DNA from: Planctomycetota bacterium | Lineage (GTDB): Bacteria > Planctomycetota > UBA1135 > GCA-002686595 | Assembly: GCA_002686945.1 (NCBI GenBank) | Contig: NYYZ01000053.1 | Span: forward strand, 1 to 64,000 | DNA: 64,000 nucleotides | Direction: 5' to 3' | Shown here: positions 7,577 to 15,561 of the stretch, one piece after another | Layout: every line of letters starts with the position of its first letter | Numbering within the stretch: position 1 is the first letter of the stretch | The notes under the pieces: generated by a model | The model's database searches: none | What the model was told of the DNA's origin: nothing | Seen by the model: the letters and a program-made list of their open reading frames with translations, nothing else | Made by a program: the position numbers and the translations under genes

Positions 7577-8671
7577 ATGCAGCAGACACCCCTTCATTCG
7601 GTCCATGAACGCCTCGGTGCGCGCATGGTTGAATTCGGTGGCTGGCACATGCCCGTGCAGTACGGCCCAATCCTGGACGAGGTGCGCTGCGTTCGCGAGA
7701 AGGTCGGCCTGTTTGATCTCTCGCACATGGGACGATTTCGTCTGACAGGTGCAGATCGAATAAGTGCCCTCGACAAGATCGTGACCACCTTTGTGGGCCG
7801 TATTCCCGTGGACTCGATTCGCTATGGACTGATCTGCCAGGAAGACGGTGGTGCTCTCGACGACATTCTGGTCTACCGCGGCGAAGAGGATGTGTTCCTG
7901 GTGGTCAACGCCTCGAACACTGAACGCGATATGGCCTGGCTGAAAGAACACCTCGCCGGGGCCAACGTAAGTCTTGAAGACCAAACCGACGAACTGGCTA
8001 TGCTGGCCCTGCAAGGACAGGATTCGGTAGCAACCTTGCAAACGGTTGTGGAAGACCTCGACCTCTTGACCATCGGTTACTACAAGTCTGGCTTCGGGAC
8101 CCTTTGCGGCCTACCCAATGTGCGCGTAAGCCGCACGGGCTACACCGGCGAAGACGGCTTCGAGATCTACTTCGACAGCGGGGAATCCGAACGGGTCTGG
8201 AATGCGTTGATGGAAGCTGGCGCGCAGTACGGCCTCAAGCCCATCGGCTTGGGAGCCCGGGACACCTTGCGTCTGGAAGCGGGAATGTCCCTCTATGGGC
8301 ATGAGATCAGCGAGACCCGCAACCCTATCGAGGCAGGTCTCTCCTTTGGAATCTCCTTTCACGAGGACAAGGGCGATTGGATCGGCCGAGATGCCCTGGC
8401 CCAGATCAAAGCCAATCCCACCAACAAGCTTGTAGGCGTAACAACAGACGGCAAACGCGCTCCCCGTGAGGGCTACCCGGTAATGAGCGGGGATGAGCAG
8501 ATTGGCGTGGTTTGTTCCGGCGCCATCTCCCCCACACTCTCCAAGAACATCGGCACGGCCTATGTTCCCCTCGCCTTCAGCGAAGCGGGAACCAAAGTCC
8601 AAATGGATCTGCGCGGCAAACGCCAGGACCTGACCGTGACCGACCTTCCTTTCTACTCCCGAAAACGATAG
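7577..8671 (+). CDS. gcvT: Aminomethyltransferase, glycine cleavage T protein
   Basis: The product has 364 residues, the usual GcvT length. It takes the aminomethyl group from lipoylated GcvH, passes C1 to tetrahydrofolate and releases ammonia. Family signatures are MVEFGGWHMPVQY near residue 17, VGLFDLSHMG near 46, RTGYTGEDGFEIYF near 183, and LGARDTLRLEAGM near 229. The C-terminal beta-barrel domain (GKRAPREGYPV onward) is complete. It follows a glycine riboswitch and precedes gcvH by 18 bp. The gcvP subunits are not in the window. Confidence 0.97.
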   Translation: MQQTPLHSVHERLGARMVEFGGWHMPVQYGPILDEVRCVREKVGLFDLSHMGRFRLTGADRISALDKIVTTFVGRIPVDSIRYGLICQEDGGALDDILVYRGEEDVFLVVNASNTERDMAWLKEHLAGANVSLEDQTDELAMLALQGQDSVATLQTVVEDLDLLTIGYYKSGFGTLCGLPNVRVSRTGYTGEDGFEIYFDSGESERVWNALMEAGAQYGLKPIGLGARDTLRLEAGMSLYGHEISETRNPIEAGLSFGISFHEDKGDWIGRDALAQIKANPTNKLVGVTTDGKRAPREGYPVMSGDEQIGVVCSGAISPTLSKNIGTAYVPLAFSEAGTKVQMDLRGKRQDLTVTDLPFYSRKR

Positions 8672-8689
8672 TTCCAAGAAGACAACACC

Positions 8690-9085
8690 ATGCGCCCCGA
8701 CGACCGACGCTACGCAACTACTCACGAATGGGCCAAGATTGACGGAGACTCCGTCATTATTGGCATCACCGACTTCGCCATCGACGAACTCTGCAACGGC
8801 AACGAGGGGGACCTCGTGTACTGTGACCTGCCCGAAGTGGGCCGCATGGTCGAGATCGGCGAGACTTTCGGCGAAATCGAATCAGTCAAGGCAGTATCCG
8901 ACCTGCAGGCTCCGATAACCGGCGAAGTTGTCGAGGTCAACCCGGTCATCGAAGACCATCTACAGGTTCTGGCAGAAGACACGTGGGGCAAGGGCTGGAT
9001 GGTACGCATCAGATCCAAGGCCCCCAACCTGGACCACATGTTGGACGCAGCGGCTTACGAAGAGCACGTCGCTGCAGCCCACTAG
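8690..9085 (+). CDS. gcvH: Glycine cleavage system H protein
   Basis: The product has 131 residues. It is the lipoyl carrier protein of the glycine cleavage complex, shuttling the aminomethyl group from the P protein to GcvT. The lipoylation site is Lys67 in GEIESVKAVSDL, the exact family context, preceded by THEWAKIDGDSVIIGITDFA. An AAGAAG stretch lies upstream of the ATG. It is between gcvT and an octanoyltransferase gene that could provide its lipoyl group, so one riboswitch may control both the carrier and its modification. Confidence 0.97.
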   Translation: MRPDDRRYATTHEWAKIDGDSVIIGITDFAIDELCNGNEGDLVYCDLPEVGRMVEIGETFGEIESVKAVSDLQAPITGEVVEVNPVIEDHLQVLAEDTWGKGWMVRIRSKAPNLDHMLDAAAYEEHVAAAH

Positions 9086-9128
9086 AGTTGCCAGGCCAGG
9101 GCATACGATTGCCCTTCAGACTACGGCC

Positions 9129-9857
9129 ATGCAAGACATCTGGCGCTTGATCACCACCTGGGGCACCAGCCCCGAATTCAACATGGGTCTGGATGAAGCC
9201 CTCCTCTTGGAGGGAGATCAGCCGACCTTGCGCCTCTACACTTGGTCCCCCGATGCTCTGAGTTTGGGTTGGTTCCAAAAAGCAACCCAGGTCAGCGAGA
9301 TTGAATCCGCCAGCGCCACCGTGCGCCGTTTGACCGGGGGCGGAGCAATCCATCACGAGGGCGAGCTGACTTTTTCCATCAGCTGCCCGCAAGCGCACCC
9401 CCTCTACCGAGGTCCCGTGGGCCCAAGCTACGCGCGCATCCATGGAGCGATCATTCTGGCCCTGCGCCAGATCGGCCTGCCCGCGCGTTTGCGAGGAGAG
9501 GAACCCCTGACCTCTGACAACCCCGCAAGCTCCATGTGCTTCCACCACTCCACGCCTCTGGATGTGGCCTGGAACGGACGCAAGGGGGTGGGTTCTGCCC
9601 AACGGCGCAAGGCCGGCCGGGTACTGCACCACGGTTCGATCAAGGTCAGTAGCACACCACTTGAGGGCTCCATTGCGACTTTCGAGAATGCCAGCGAAGA
9701 ACACACCGCCCAGTCATTCGCACCCCTGCTCTTGGAGCACATGCGCCAACACCTGGGCCTACAACTCGTCCCAAGCGTTCCCAGCCGCGAGGAGAGAGAA
9801 CTTGCCGAGGATCTCGGCGCTCGCTACTCCACGGACGAATGGATCCGTCAACGATGA
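9129..9857 (+). CDS. lipM: LipM-type octanoyltransferase / lipoate-protein ligase family
   Basis: The product has 242 residues from the ATG at 9129. It shows the biotin/lipoate A/B transferase fold: RRLTGGGAIHHEGELTFSI at 66-84, the conserved Lys152 in NGRKGVGSAQRR, and GRVLHHGSI. Cys137 (SSMCF) matches the position of the LipM acyl-thioester Cys, which favours octanoyl-ACP:protein transfer over ATP-dependent ligation. It lies 43 bp after gcvH, whose Lys67 is the expected substrate. Its last 10 bp overlap the convergent gene on the minus strand. An LplA-type ligase remains possible. Confidence 0.85.
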   Translation: MQDIWRLITTWGTSPEFNMGLDEALLLEGDQPTLRLYTWSPDALSLGWFQKATQVSEIESASATVRRLTGGGAIHHEGELTFSISCPQAHPLYRGPVGPSYARIHGAIILALRQIGLPARLRGEEPLTSDNPASSMCFHHSTPLDVAWNGRKGVGSAQRRKAGRVLHHGSIKVSSTPLEGSIATFENASEEHTAQSFAPLLLEHMRQHLGLQLVPSVPSREERELAEDLGARYSTDEWIRQR

Positions 9858-10591
9858 TCCGCCAGGCCGAGCACTGCGCCCCAACCAGGGCGACCTCGCC
9901 AGCTGGCGCAAAACCCAAGGCAGGTATTGCTCTTGACCGTTCTCAAAGGACGCCATGCAACCGAGTTGGGCCTCTCGGAGCGCAGACCATGCTTGAGGGC
10001 CTGGGTCGAGATTGACTCGGCCATCTGGGTCCCATGAGCCGGGCCGTCCAACACGACCAGAAAGTCGACCCGCTCTATGCCGCGCTTGACAGGCAAGCGG
10101 AATGCGCAGGAAAGTTGAATTTCAAAGGACTCCTTCTCTTCTCGCTCGGCCACCACTTCAAAGTATGCCGGGGCACTGGAGAGACTCGCCAATGATGCGA
10201 CTAGCCCATTGGGCACCAGCACTTCCACGCGCAGGGCATCCACGATGATGAAGGTACTTGTTGCGGACTTGCCCGAATATCCGGACTGGAGCACATCGAA
10301 GCCCGCTTTGCTCAAGCGTGCCGCAACCAGCCCAGCCACCTCCTGGCCGCTCGTGTTGGGAGCGAGGAACAACTCAAGTTCAACATTGCGGGCCTCTCCG
10401 CGCACCATGGCCTTCACCTTGACCACCAGCATTCCCGGCAAGCCAAGCTGAGTCTCAGACACCACTCCCTCTGGGCCCCGCACGAGCCCTGCAAAGCGCA
10501 GTTGGGCAAGTTCCTGGGCCCTCGCGGTGGAAGAAAAAAGAATGAGCGCCAGAACGCTCAAGACAGGGCGGAAGTAGCGGGTGATGTTCAT
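9848..10591 (-). CDS. Secreted protein of unknown function
   Basis: The product has 247 residues from the ATG at 10589-10591, chosen because it starts a signal peptide (MNITRYFRPVLSVLALILFSSTARA). The mature part is rich in strands with a repeated VxVEV pattern. No motif of a known enzyme was seen, and the last 60 residues look unstructured. It overlaps the 3' end of the convergent octanoyltransferase gene by 10 bp. The gene is supported by the signal peptide and length only. Confidence 0.6.
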   Translation of the reverse strand: MNITRYFRPVLSVLALILFSSTARAQELAQLRFAGLVRGPEGVVSETQLGLPGMLVVKVKAMVRGEARNVELELFLAPNTSGQEVAGLVAARLSKAGFDVLQSGYSGKSATSTFIIVDALRVEVLVPNGLVASLASLSSAPAYFEVVAEREEKESFEIQLSCAFRLPVKRGIERVDFLVVLDGPAHGTQMAESISTQALKHGLRSERPNSVAWRPLRTVKSNTCLGFCASWRGRPGWGAVLGLADHR

Positions 10592-10860
10592 GACTGCAAA
10601 GGGTGAAACCACAGAATGCGGTTTGCCAGCCCCCTTGACGACCGACAGGGCACAGGACTTCCCGCCGAATCCCACCGGACGCTCTGGGGCGGGGCCTTCC
10701 CGCCCCAACAAGTCTCCCAAATGCACCTCACCCTGAGCACATGCCATAGGCCGGGCCAGGGTGTGAAGCAAAATTGATCGGCCCTGGACCAAGTGCCTGG
10801 GTACGAACTGTGCCCGGACTCTTTGAAGACCTGCCCCCCCGACACCAGTCAAGGAACGGC
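10592..10860. other. Spacer between tRNA-Gln terminator and the secreted-protein gene
   Basis: No gene is visible. It contains a 9-bp GC-rich hairpin (TGGGGCGGG at 10685-10693 pairing with 10699-10707, 5-nt loop) without a U-tract. It must also hold the minus-strand promoter of the 9848-10591 gene. Confidence 0.4.
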
Positions 10861-10905
10861 AAGAAAAGGGCCCTCCGCTTCAGAAGAGATCCTGAGGGGA
10901 GGGCC
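10861..10905 (-). terminator. Intrinsic terminator of tRNA-Gln
   Basis: On the minus strand GGCCCTCC (10905-10898) pairs with GGAGGGCC (10876-10869). The stem is followed by CTTTTCTT (10868-10861). It begins 8 bp past the tRNA CCA end. Confidence 0.8.
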
Positions 10906-10913
10906 GCTGATTG

Positions 10914-10988
10914 TGGTTACCCCGCCAGGACTTGAACCTGAAACGTCTGGACCAAAACCAGATGTGTTGCCAATTACACCACGGGGTA
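10914..10988 (-). tRNA. trnQ: tRNA-Gln (anticodon UUG), CCA encoded
   Basis: The cloverleaf is complete: acceptor TACCCCG with CGGGGTA, D arm GTGTAATTGGCAACAC, anticodon stem TCTGG/CCAGA with loop TTTTGGT (anticodon TTG), variable loop CGTT, T stem TCAGG/CCTGG with loop TTCAAGT, discriminator A, and an encoded CCA at 10916-10914. It reads CAA, and by wobble CAG. It is a single gene followed by an intrinsic terminator. Confidence 0.97.
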
Positions 10989-11071
10989 ATTCGAGGAAGA
11001 GAATAGCGATCCGAACGACCCTGCGCGAGACCCCAAAGAAAATTCCTGACCGGATCCGAAGCTGGGACCAC

Positions 11072-12358
11072 TCAAGAACTCTGATCAAAATCCAGCCGGC
11101 CCTCCAGGGCCCGAATCCCACGCACGAGGGCATGACTGGTGGCCCAGACCCGGATCTGCTCGCGCCCTGCCAACGGCGCCCAGTTGCGCTTTCCGGTCCA
11201 GACCCGACCCCTGTAGCAGACCCCAAAGGTCACGAGCCCCACGGGTCTTTCTGGGGTCCCGCCCTCGGGTCCAGCGATCCCGCTTATGGACAGAGCAAGA
11301 TGTGCCCCGGTCCTTTCCGCAGCACCCAGGGCCATGGCCCCCGCCACCTGTTCGCTCACCGCACCGTGATCCCTCAAGAGGTGCTCCGGCACCCCGAGAA
11401 CGTCCTGCTTGGCATTTGCGGAGTAGACAGTATGAGCCACGGAGAACACTGCGCTGGCTCCGGGGACTCCAGTCAGGGCCGCAGAAAGAAGCCCTCCGGT
11501 GCAGGATTCGGCACAGGAGATCGTCTCCCCACGCTGCTCCAGGAGTCGCACCAGAACTTCAGCTGGATCCGAGGTGTCCTGACTGAAGATCCACTGATCA
11601 AACCGCTGGCGCAGTTGATCCGCGCGGGCGTCGAGCAGTTCTTGCACCTGATCCTCGTTCTGGCCCCGTGCAACGCAGCGCACAGTGAGCACCCCTCTGG
11701 CAACAGCAACCCCCAGCAAAGGATTCTCATCCCGCCCCAACCAGTCTCCGCACTGATCCGCAAAAACACTCTCGGACAACCCCTGCAGATGAAAGCTCCG
11801 TGCCAGCCGCACGCACTCCACCGGCGCGCTGGCAATCAACAGTGGCTCAACCACTTCGCTCCAGATGGCCTGCAACTCAGCTGGCGGCCCCGGCAAGACC
11901 AACACGCGCGAAGTTCCGCAGGCAACCTCGAATCCCGGCGCGGTGCCGGTGGGGTTGAAGAGCACCTTCGCCCCCTTGGGCACCAATGCCTGGCGCAAGT
12001 TGGAACCCGGCATCTCTCGTCGACTGCGCGCATACCAGGCTTCGATCTGCGCCAGAGCCTCGGGGGAGGTAACCAACTCGCTCTCCACCGCTCGTGCCAC
12101 GCCATGGCGGGTCACATCATCAAGCGTCGGCCCCAGTCCCCCAGTCACAAATACCAGCTGTGCAGAACGAGCAAGTCGCTTGACGCTCTCGGCAATCAGG
12201 GCCTCATCATCCCCGACCACGATGACCTGCCTCACCTCGTGGCCCATTTCCAACAGCGCCCGCGCGAGAAAGGGCGAGTTGAGATCAGGGTGCGCCCCCG
12301 CCAGCAGCTCGTCCCCCACCGCACAGATGGCGATGGACTTGGCCATGCCAGCACCCAT
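11072..12358 (-). CDS. cinA: CinA family protein (nucleotide pyrophosphatase-like / NMN deamidase)
   Basis: The product has 428 residues. The ATG overlaps the tatC stop by one base (TGATG). The N-terminal MoCF_BD-like domain has VGDELLAG and VFVTGGLGPTLDDVT, with LVLPGPPAELQAIW further on. The C-terminal CinA domain (from about residue 265) has CAESCTGGLLSAALTGVPGAS and SISGIAGPEGGTPERPVGLV, whose Ser and Thr are expected in NMN amidohydrolase activity. Both halves are full length. It probably recycles pyridine nucleotides. Its coupling to tatC has no obvious functional meaning. Confidence 0.93.
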   Translation of the reverse strand: MGAGMAKSIAICAVGDELLAGAHPDLNSPFLARALLEMGHEVRQVIVVGDDEALIAESVKRLARSAQLVFVTGGLGPTLDDVTRHGVARAVESELVTSPEALAQIEAWYARSRREMPGSNLRQALVPKGAKVLFNPTGTAPGFEVACGTSRVLVLPGPPAELQAIWSEVVEPLLIASAPVECVRLARSFHLQGLSESVFADQCGDWLGRDENPLLGVAVARGVLTVRCVARGQNEDQVQELLDARADQLRQRFDQWIFSQDTSDPAEVLVRLLEQRGETISCAESCTGGLLSAALTGVPGASAVFSVAHTVYSANAKQDVLGVPEHLLRDHGAVSEQVAGAMALGAAERTGAHLALSISGIAGPEGGTPERPVGLVTFGVCYRGRVWTGKRNWAPLAGREQIRVWATSHALVRGIRALEGRLDFDQSS

Positions 12359-13278
12359 CAACTCAGCGCCTGCTCAGATGCTTCCCTGCTCGCGGCCAGA
12401 CGGGTCAAGAACACGCCCACTTCGTAGAGAATCACAATCGGCCCGGCCATCAACATTTGAGTGATGGGGTCCGGAGGAGTCAGAACCGCGGCGATCACCA
12501 AAGCGCCCACAACCATATGCCGCCGGTACTGGGACCAGACACTTGCTTCCACTAGACCCAGCTTGGAAAGGGCCAGCATGATGACCGGCAACTGAAACAC
12601 AGCTCCCATGGCCAGGGCCAACCCCTTCATGAACTCCAGGTAACTGCTCGCAATCTGGGCACTCACCTCAAGAGTCTCCAAGTTGAGATCGTCCAGCCCC
12701 AGAAAATAGAGGGCGTAAGGCACCATTACGAAGTACCCAAACAACACCCCCCCCACAAACAGTCCCAAGGACGTGGGCAGATAGCGGTGGACGACCGACT
12801 TCTCACTACGGTAGAGACCCGCCGCAATAAAACCCCACATCTGCAGCAACAGGTAGGGCCCCGCCAAGAAAATAGAAATCCAAAAACAGACCCTGAGGCG
12901 CAACAAAAATCCTTGGTCTGCGGAAAAGTGCTTCAGGCGATCTTCGTTGCGAAAACTTGGGGTCAGGACCTTGGCCTCGGGGTAGCCATCTTCAAACCAG
13001 GTTGAGGGATCCACCTCTTTTCCCGCCGCCTGACGCTCTTGAATCAACTCGTGAAAGTGCTCAGCACGAGCTTCGTTGAGCATCACCATGGCCTTCTGAT
13101 GGGGCCCCTGAATAATGCTGAACACATCGAATCGCCAGGCGTAGACCACCGAGAAAATCAGCACAAGAACCACCACGCTCTTGAACAGTCGACCGCGCAG
13201 TTCTTCGAGGTGCTCCCCCAAGGTCATGCGCGAGGCCTCGATCTCTTGCTCGTCGTCGGGATTTGGTAGGGTCGCCAT
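12358..13278 (-). CDS. tatC: Sec-independent translocase subunit TatC with extended first periplasmic loop
   Basis: The product has 306 residues against about 250 for most TatC. The signature SRMTLGEHLEELRGRL at 16-31 precedes the first membrane helix, and six hydrophobic segments follow. TatC recognises twin-arginine signal peptides and forms the export channel with TatA. The extra length lies between helices 1 and 2 (residues about 53-125), a charged, helical insert containing PHQKAMVMLNEARAEHF and DPSTWFEDGYPE. The start is an ATG with GGAAG upstream. Confidence 0.93.
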   Translation of the reverse strand: MATLPNPDDEQEIEASRMTLGEHLEELRGRLFKSVVVLVLIFSVVYAWRFDVFSIIQGPHQKAMVMLNEARAEHFHELIQERQAAGKEVDPSTWFEDGYPEAKVLTPSFRNEDRLKHFSADQGFLLRLRVCFWISIFLAGPYLLLQMWGFIAAGLYRSEKSVVHRYLPTSLGLFVGGVLFGYFVMVPYALYFLGLDDLNLETLEVSAQIASSYLEFMKGLALAMGAVFQLPVIMLALSKLGLVEASVWSQYRRHMVVGALVIAAVLTPPDPITQMLMAGPIVILYEVGVFLTRLAASREASEQALS

Positions 13279-13294
13279 ATCACTTCCAATGCTC

Positions 13295-13328
13295 GCGGCC
13301 GGACCCCTGTGGTAAGAGGCCCGGCCGC
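13295..13328. repeat. 8-bp GC-only inverted repeat between BRCT-like gene and tatC
   Basis: GCGGCCGG at 13295-13302 is repeated inverted at 13321-13328 with an 18-nt loop. There is no T-tract on the minus strand, so it is not a standard intrinsic terminator. It lies 17 bp before the tatC start, in the probable 5' leader. Confidence 0.5.
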
Positions 13329-13383
13329 TGCAAGGATCCGAATTGTGGGGGTCCTCCGCAAGGGACGGCCCGCCGATTGGGGG

Positions 13384-14649
13384 TCACTTGACGAAGAACC
13401 GGCGAATGTCCTCGATGGACACAATGGTCAGGCCAGCAGCCTCGGCGTCCTTGTAGACAGCCAGCTCGGAGATCGCCATGGGCTCCTCAAGAGGTTCGCC
13501 GGTCTCGGGATCGTTATAGAGTGGATCTCCAACGATCAGGAAGGCGGTGGACTTGTCCATCGTGCTCTGCACATTGATGCCGATCTCGCCCATCAGCGTG
13601 CGAAGCTCAGCCTCGTTCCAGCTGCCTGAGAAGCGGCCCGCCATCACGGCATTGCGTTCGCCACCGGGGACGAAGAGCGGGTTGGAAGCCAGATCGCGCT
13701 CGACAATCGGGTCATACTGATCCATCAGGGAGATGATCCTGCAGATTGCGCGGTCGGACTCCACATCGATCACTTCCACAGTGCCCTTGTGTGTGCTGGA
13801 CCCGGGCTTACCGCTGGTGATGTCGAATCGCATGCCTCGGCTGACGCGATCAGATGCGCCCAGGTTCAGGTAGGCGATATTGAGGCTGGCAGAAGTGGCA
13901 AGAATCTCACCGTCGTGGCCCTGCTTTTCCTTGGTCAGGCCAGCTTGTTCAGAAAGCGCACGGGTCAAGGCACCGTGACGGGTGCGGGCCGCCTGGCCGT
14001 CCATTTCTCGTGCACGTTTCTCATCAGCCAGTTCTGCCTGAGAAGCCTTCCAACTGGCGTCTGCCGAGGAAAACTGATTGCGGGCAGCGGATAGCTGGCG
14101 CTCCAAGTCATCACGCTCGTCCTGAGCGTTGGACTGAGAATCGGCCAACTGCTGCTCCAAGCCCCGGATCGCAGTGTTCTTGGCATCGGTTACTGAAGCG
14201 GTAGCCGAGTTTGCAGCGCTGACTTGATTGCGCAGGTCGGCAACCTGACCTTCCAGGGTGCGAATAGTGTTGAGCGTCTGCTGGTAGGCGCTAGCCGCCT
14301 GTGGCCAGGACTCTTCCCAGGTTCTCTCCGCATCGGTCATGCCACCGAAAGCGTTCTTGAACTCGCTCAGGCCGGAGGTTGCAAGAACCACATCCGAACG
14401 GGAAGTCGCGTTGTCACGGTCATACCAGCCGAGGACCTCGGAGATGCGCCGACTTGAGTCGAGGGCATCCGCACGGTCCTGCACAGCAACGGCAGTCTCA
14501 TCTTCTGCAGCCTCCTTGGCTTCAATAGCCTTGGTCCGTGCACCGCTGGTGGAATAGGCCATCATGGTGGCTCCAAGGAAGAGGACAAACACCAGGATCA
14601 TCCAAATGGCGCTTACGCGGGCCGTGCCGCTGTTGGATCGCTGCATCAT
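13384..14649 (-). CDS. Membrane-anchored coiled-coil protein with C-terminal BRCT-like domain
   Basis: The product has 421 residues from the ATG at 14647-14649, which has GGGAGG 8 bp upstream. A membrane helix lies at about residues 13-32. Residues 45-250 are a probable coiled coil (LEGQVADLRNQVSAANS, GLEQQLADSQSNAQDERDDL). Residues 275-330 form a beta-rich segment (GMRFDITSG, GTVEVIDVESDRAICRI). Residues 332-421 match the BRCT pattern: AGRFSGSWNEAELRTLMGEIG, then TAFLIVGD, then KDAEAAGLTIVSIEDIRRFF. BRCT domains usually occur in DNA ligase or replication factors, not behind a membrane anchor and coiled coil. No partner is obvious from the neighbours. It lies upstream of tatC but is separated by 105 bp. 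Confidence 0.75.
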   Translation of the reverse strand: MMQRSNSGTARVSAIWMILVFVLFLGATMMAYSTSGARTKAIEAKEAAEDETAVAVQDRADALDSSRRISEVLGWYDRDNATSRSDVVLATSGLSEFKNAFGGMTDAERTWEESWPQAASAYQQTLNTIRTLEGQVADLRNQVSAANSATASVTDAKNTAIRGLEQQLADSQSNAQDERDDLERQLSAARNQFSSADASWKASQAELADEKRAREMDGQAARTRHGALTRALSEQAGLTKEKQGHDGEILATSASLNIAYLNLGASDRVSRGMRFDITSGKPGSSTHKGTVEVIDVESDRAICRIISLMDQYDPIVERDLASNPLFVPGGERNAVMAGRFSGSWNEAELRTLMGEIGINVQSTMDKSTAFLIVGDPLYNDPETGEPLEEPMAISELAVYKDAEAAGLTIVSIEDIRRFFVK

Positions 14650-14916
14650 GCATCGGGCCTCCCGATCGTGAACGACCATCAGGGAGGCGGGGCTAGGGGG
14701 TTCTGGGGGGAGGACGGGACCAGCCGCTGGGACAGGACCCGTATGAGGGGGGCACTAGATAACCGATAAGGGGGTCTGGAGGCAAGGTTGGAAGCCGCAG
14801 GTTGGCGAAGGGCCGGTCCCTTTCTACCCTGATGCGGTGGCCTTCCAGCCCCCGAAGAGGCTCAGAGAGCTCCTCCGTCCACTCCTAACCCCATCAGCAC
14901 CCCTGGTTTCCGAGTC

Positions 14917-15561
14917 TTGCAAGCCACTCCCCAAACATCCGTGGTCTTTGGCCTCCTGGGCGGCGTCGCCGCTGGAAAAAGTACTGTGGCAGACCTCGTG
15001 GCAGGTCCCTCGGGAAGAGTGATCTCAGCCGACCACCTGGCCCACGAGATCCTTGCGGAGCCCGCAATGATCGCCCGTATCGCCGAGGCCTTCGGCACTG
15101 ATGTGCTCGATTCCAGCGGCCAGGTCAACCGCTCAGCCCTGGGAAAGGTGATTTTTGAGGATCAGGAGGCACGCAAGCAACTTGAAGGCTGGACCCACCC
15201 GGCCATCCGTGCCAGAATATCCAGCGACCTCAAGCGGGCCAGGGCCTGCGGAGTCCCGCACATTGTGCTCGATGTTCCTCTCCTCTTGGAGAATGATGCC
15301 GAGCACGGTCTGGCGGCGGCCTGCGATCACCTGATTTTCATCGAGGTCCCTGACGAGGAACGAGACCGGCGTGCACAGCACGACCGTGGCTGGGCCCCGG
15401 GCGAAGTTGCCCGGCGCGAGGCTACTCAACTCCCCTTGAGCGCGAAGCAGGCGGCCGCCCACTGGACCCTGCGCGCCGACGGCACCCTATCCGAACTGAA
15501 CGAAAACGTGCAAACACTGCTTACGACCATCGCAAGCCTATCCTCTCCCAAAGCTCCATGA
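14917..15561 (+). CDS. coaE: Dephospho-CoA kinase
   Basis: The product has 214 residues. It phosphorylates dephospho-CoA in the last step of CoA synthesis. The P-loop GVAAGKST lies at 16-23, followed by ISADHLAHEIL (the CoaE DxxxR/H-type acceptor region) and HIVLDVPLLLEN. The reading frame has no ATG near the N-terminus; a TTG at 14917 gives a normal N-terminus just before the first strand. The stop overlaps the rho start as ATGA. Confidence 0.9.
   Translation: MQATPQTSVVFGLLGGVAAGKSTVADLVAGPSGRVISADHLAHEILAEPAMIARIAEAFGTDVLDSSGQVNRSALGKVIFEDQEARKQLEGWTHPAIRARISSDLKRARACGVPHIVLDVPLLLENDAEHGLAAACDHLIFIEVPDEERDRRAQHDRGWAPGEVARREATQLPLSAKQAAAHWTLRADGTLSELNENVQTLLTTIASLSSPKAP

Noticed and set aside
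10685..10707. GC-rich hairpin as a terminator
   Set aside because: There is no U-tract on either strand, and the tRNA has a better terminator at 10861-10905.
10793..12427. 544-codon plus-strand frame across tRNA-Gln and cinA
   Set aside because: It runs through a tRNA gene and opposite clear cinA motifs, so it is a GC-driven shadow.
14650..14916. Possible RNA gene between the BRCT-like gene and coaE
   Set aside because: The G-rich stretch gives no cloverleaf or known RNA motif; treated as promoter spacer.
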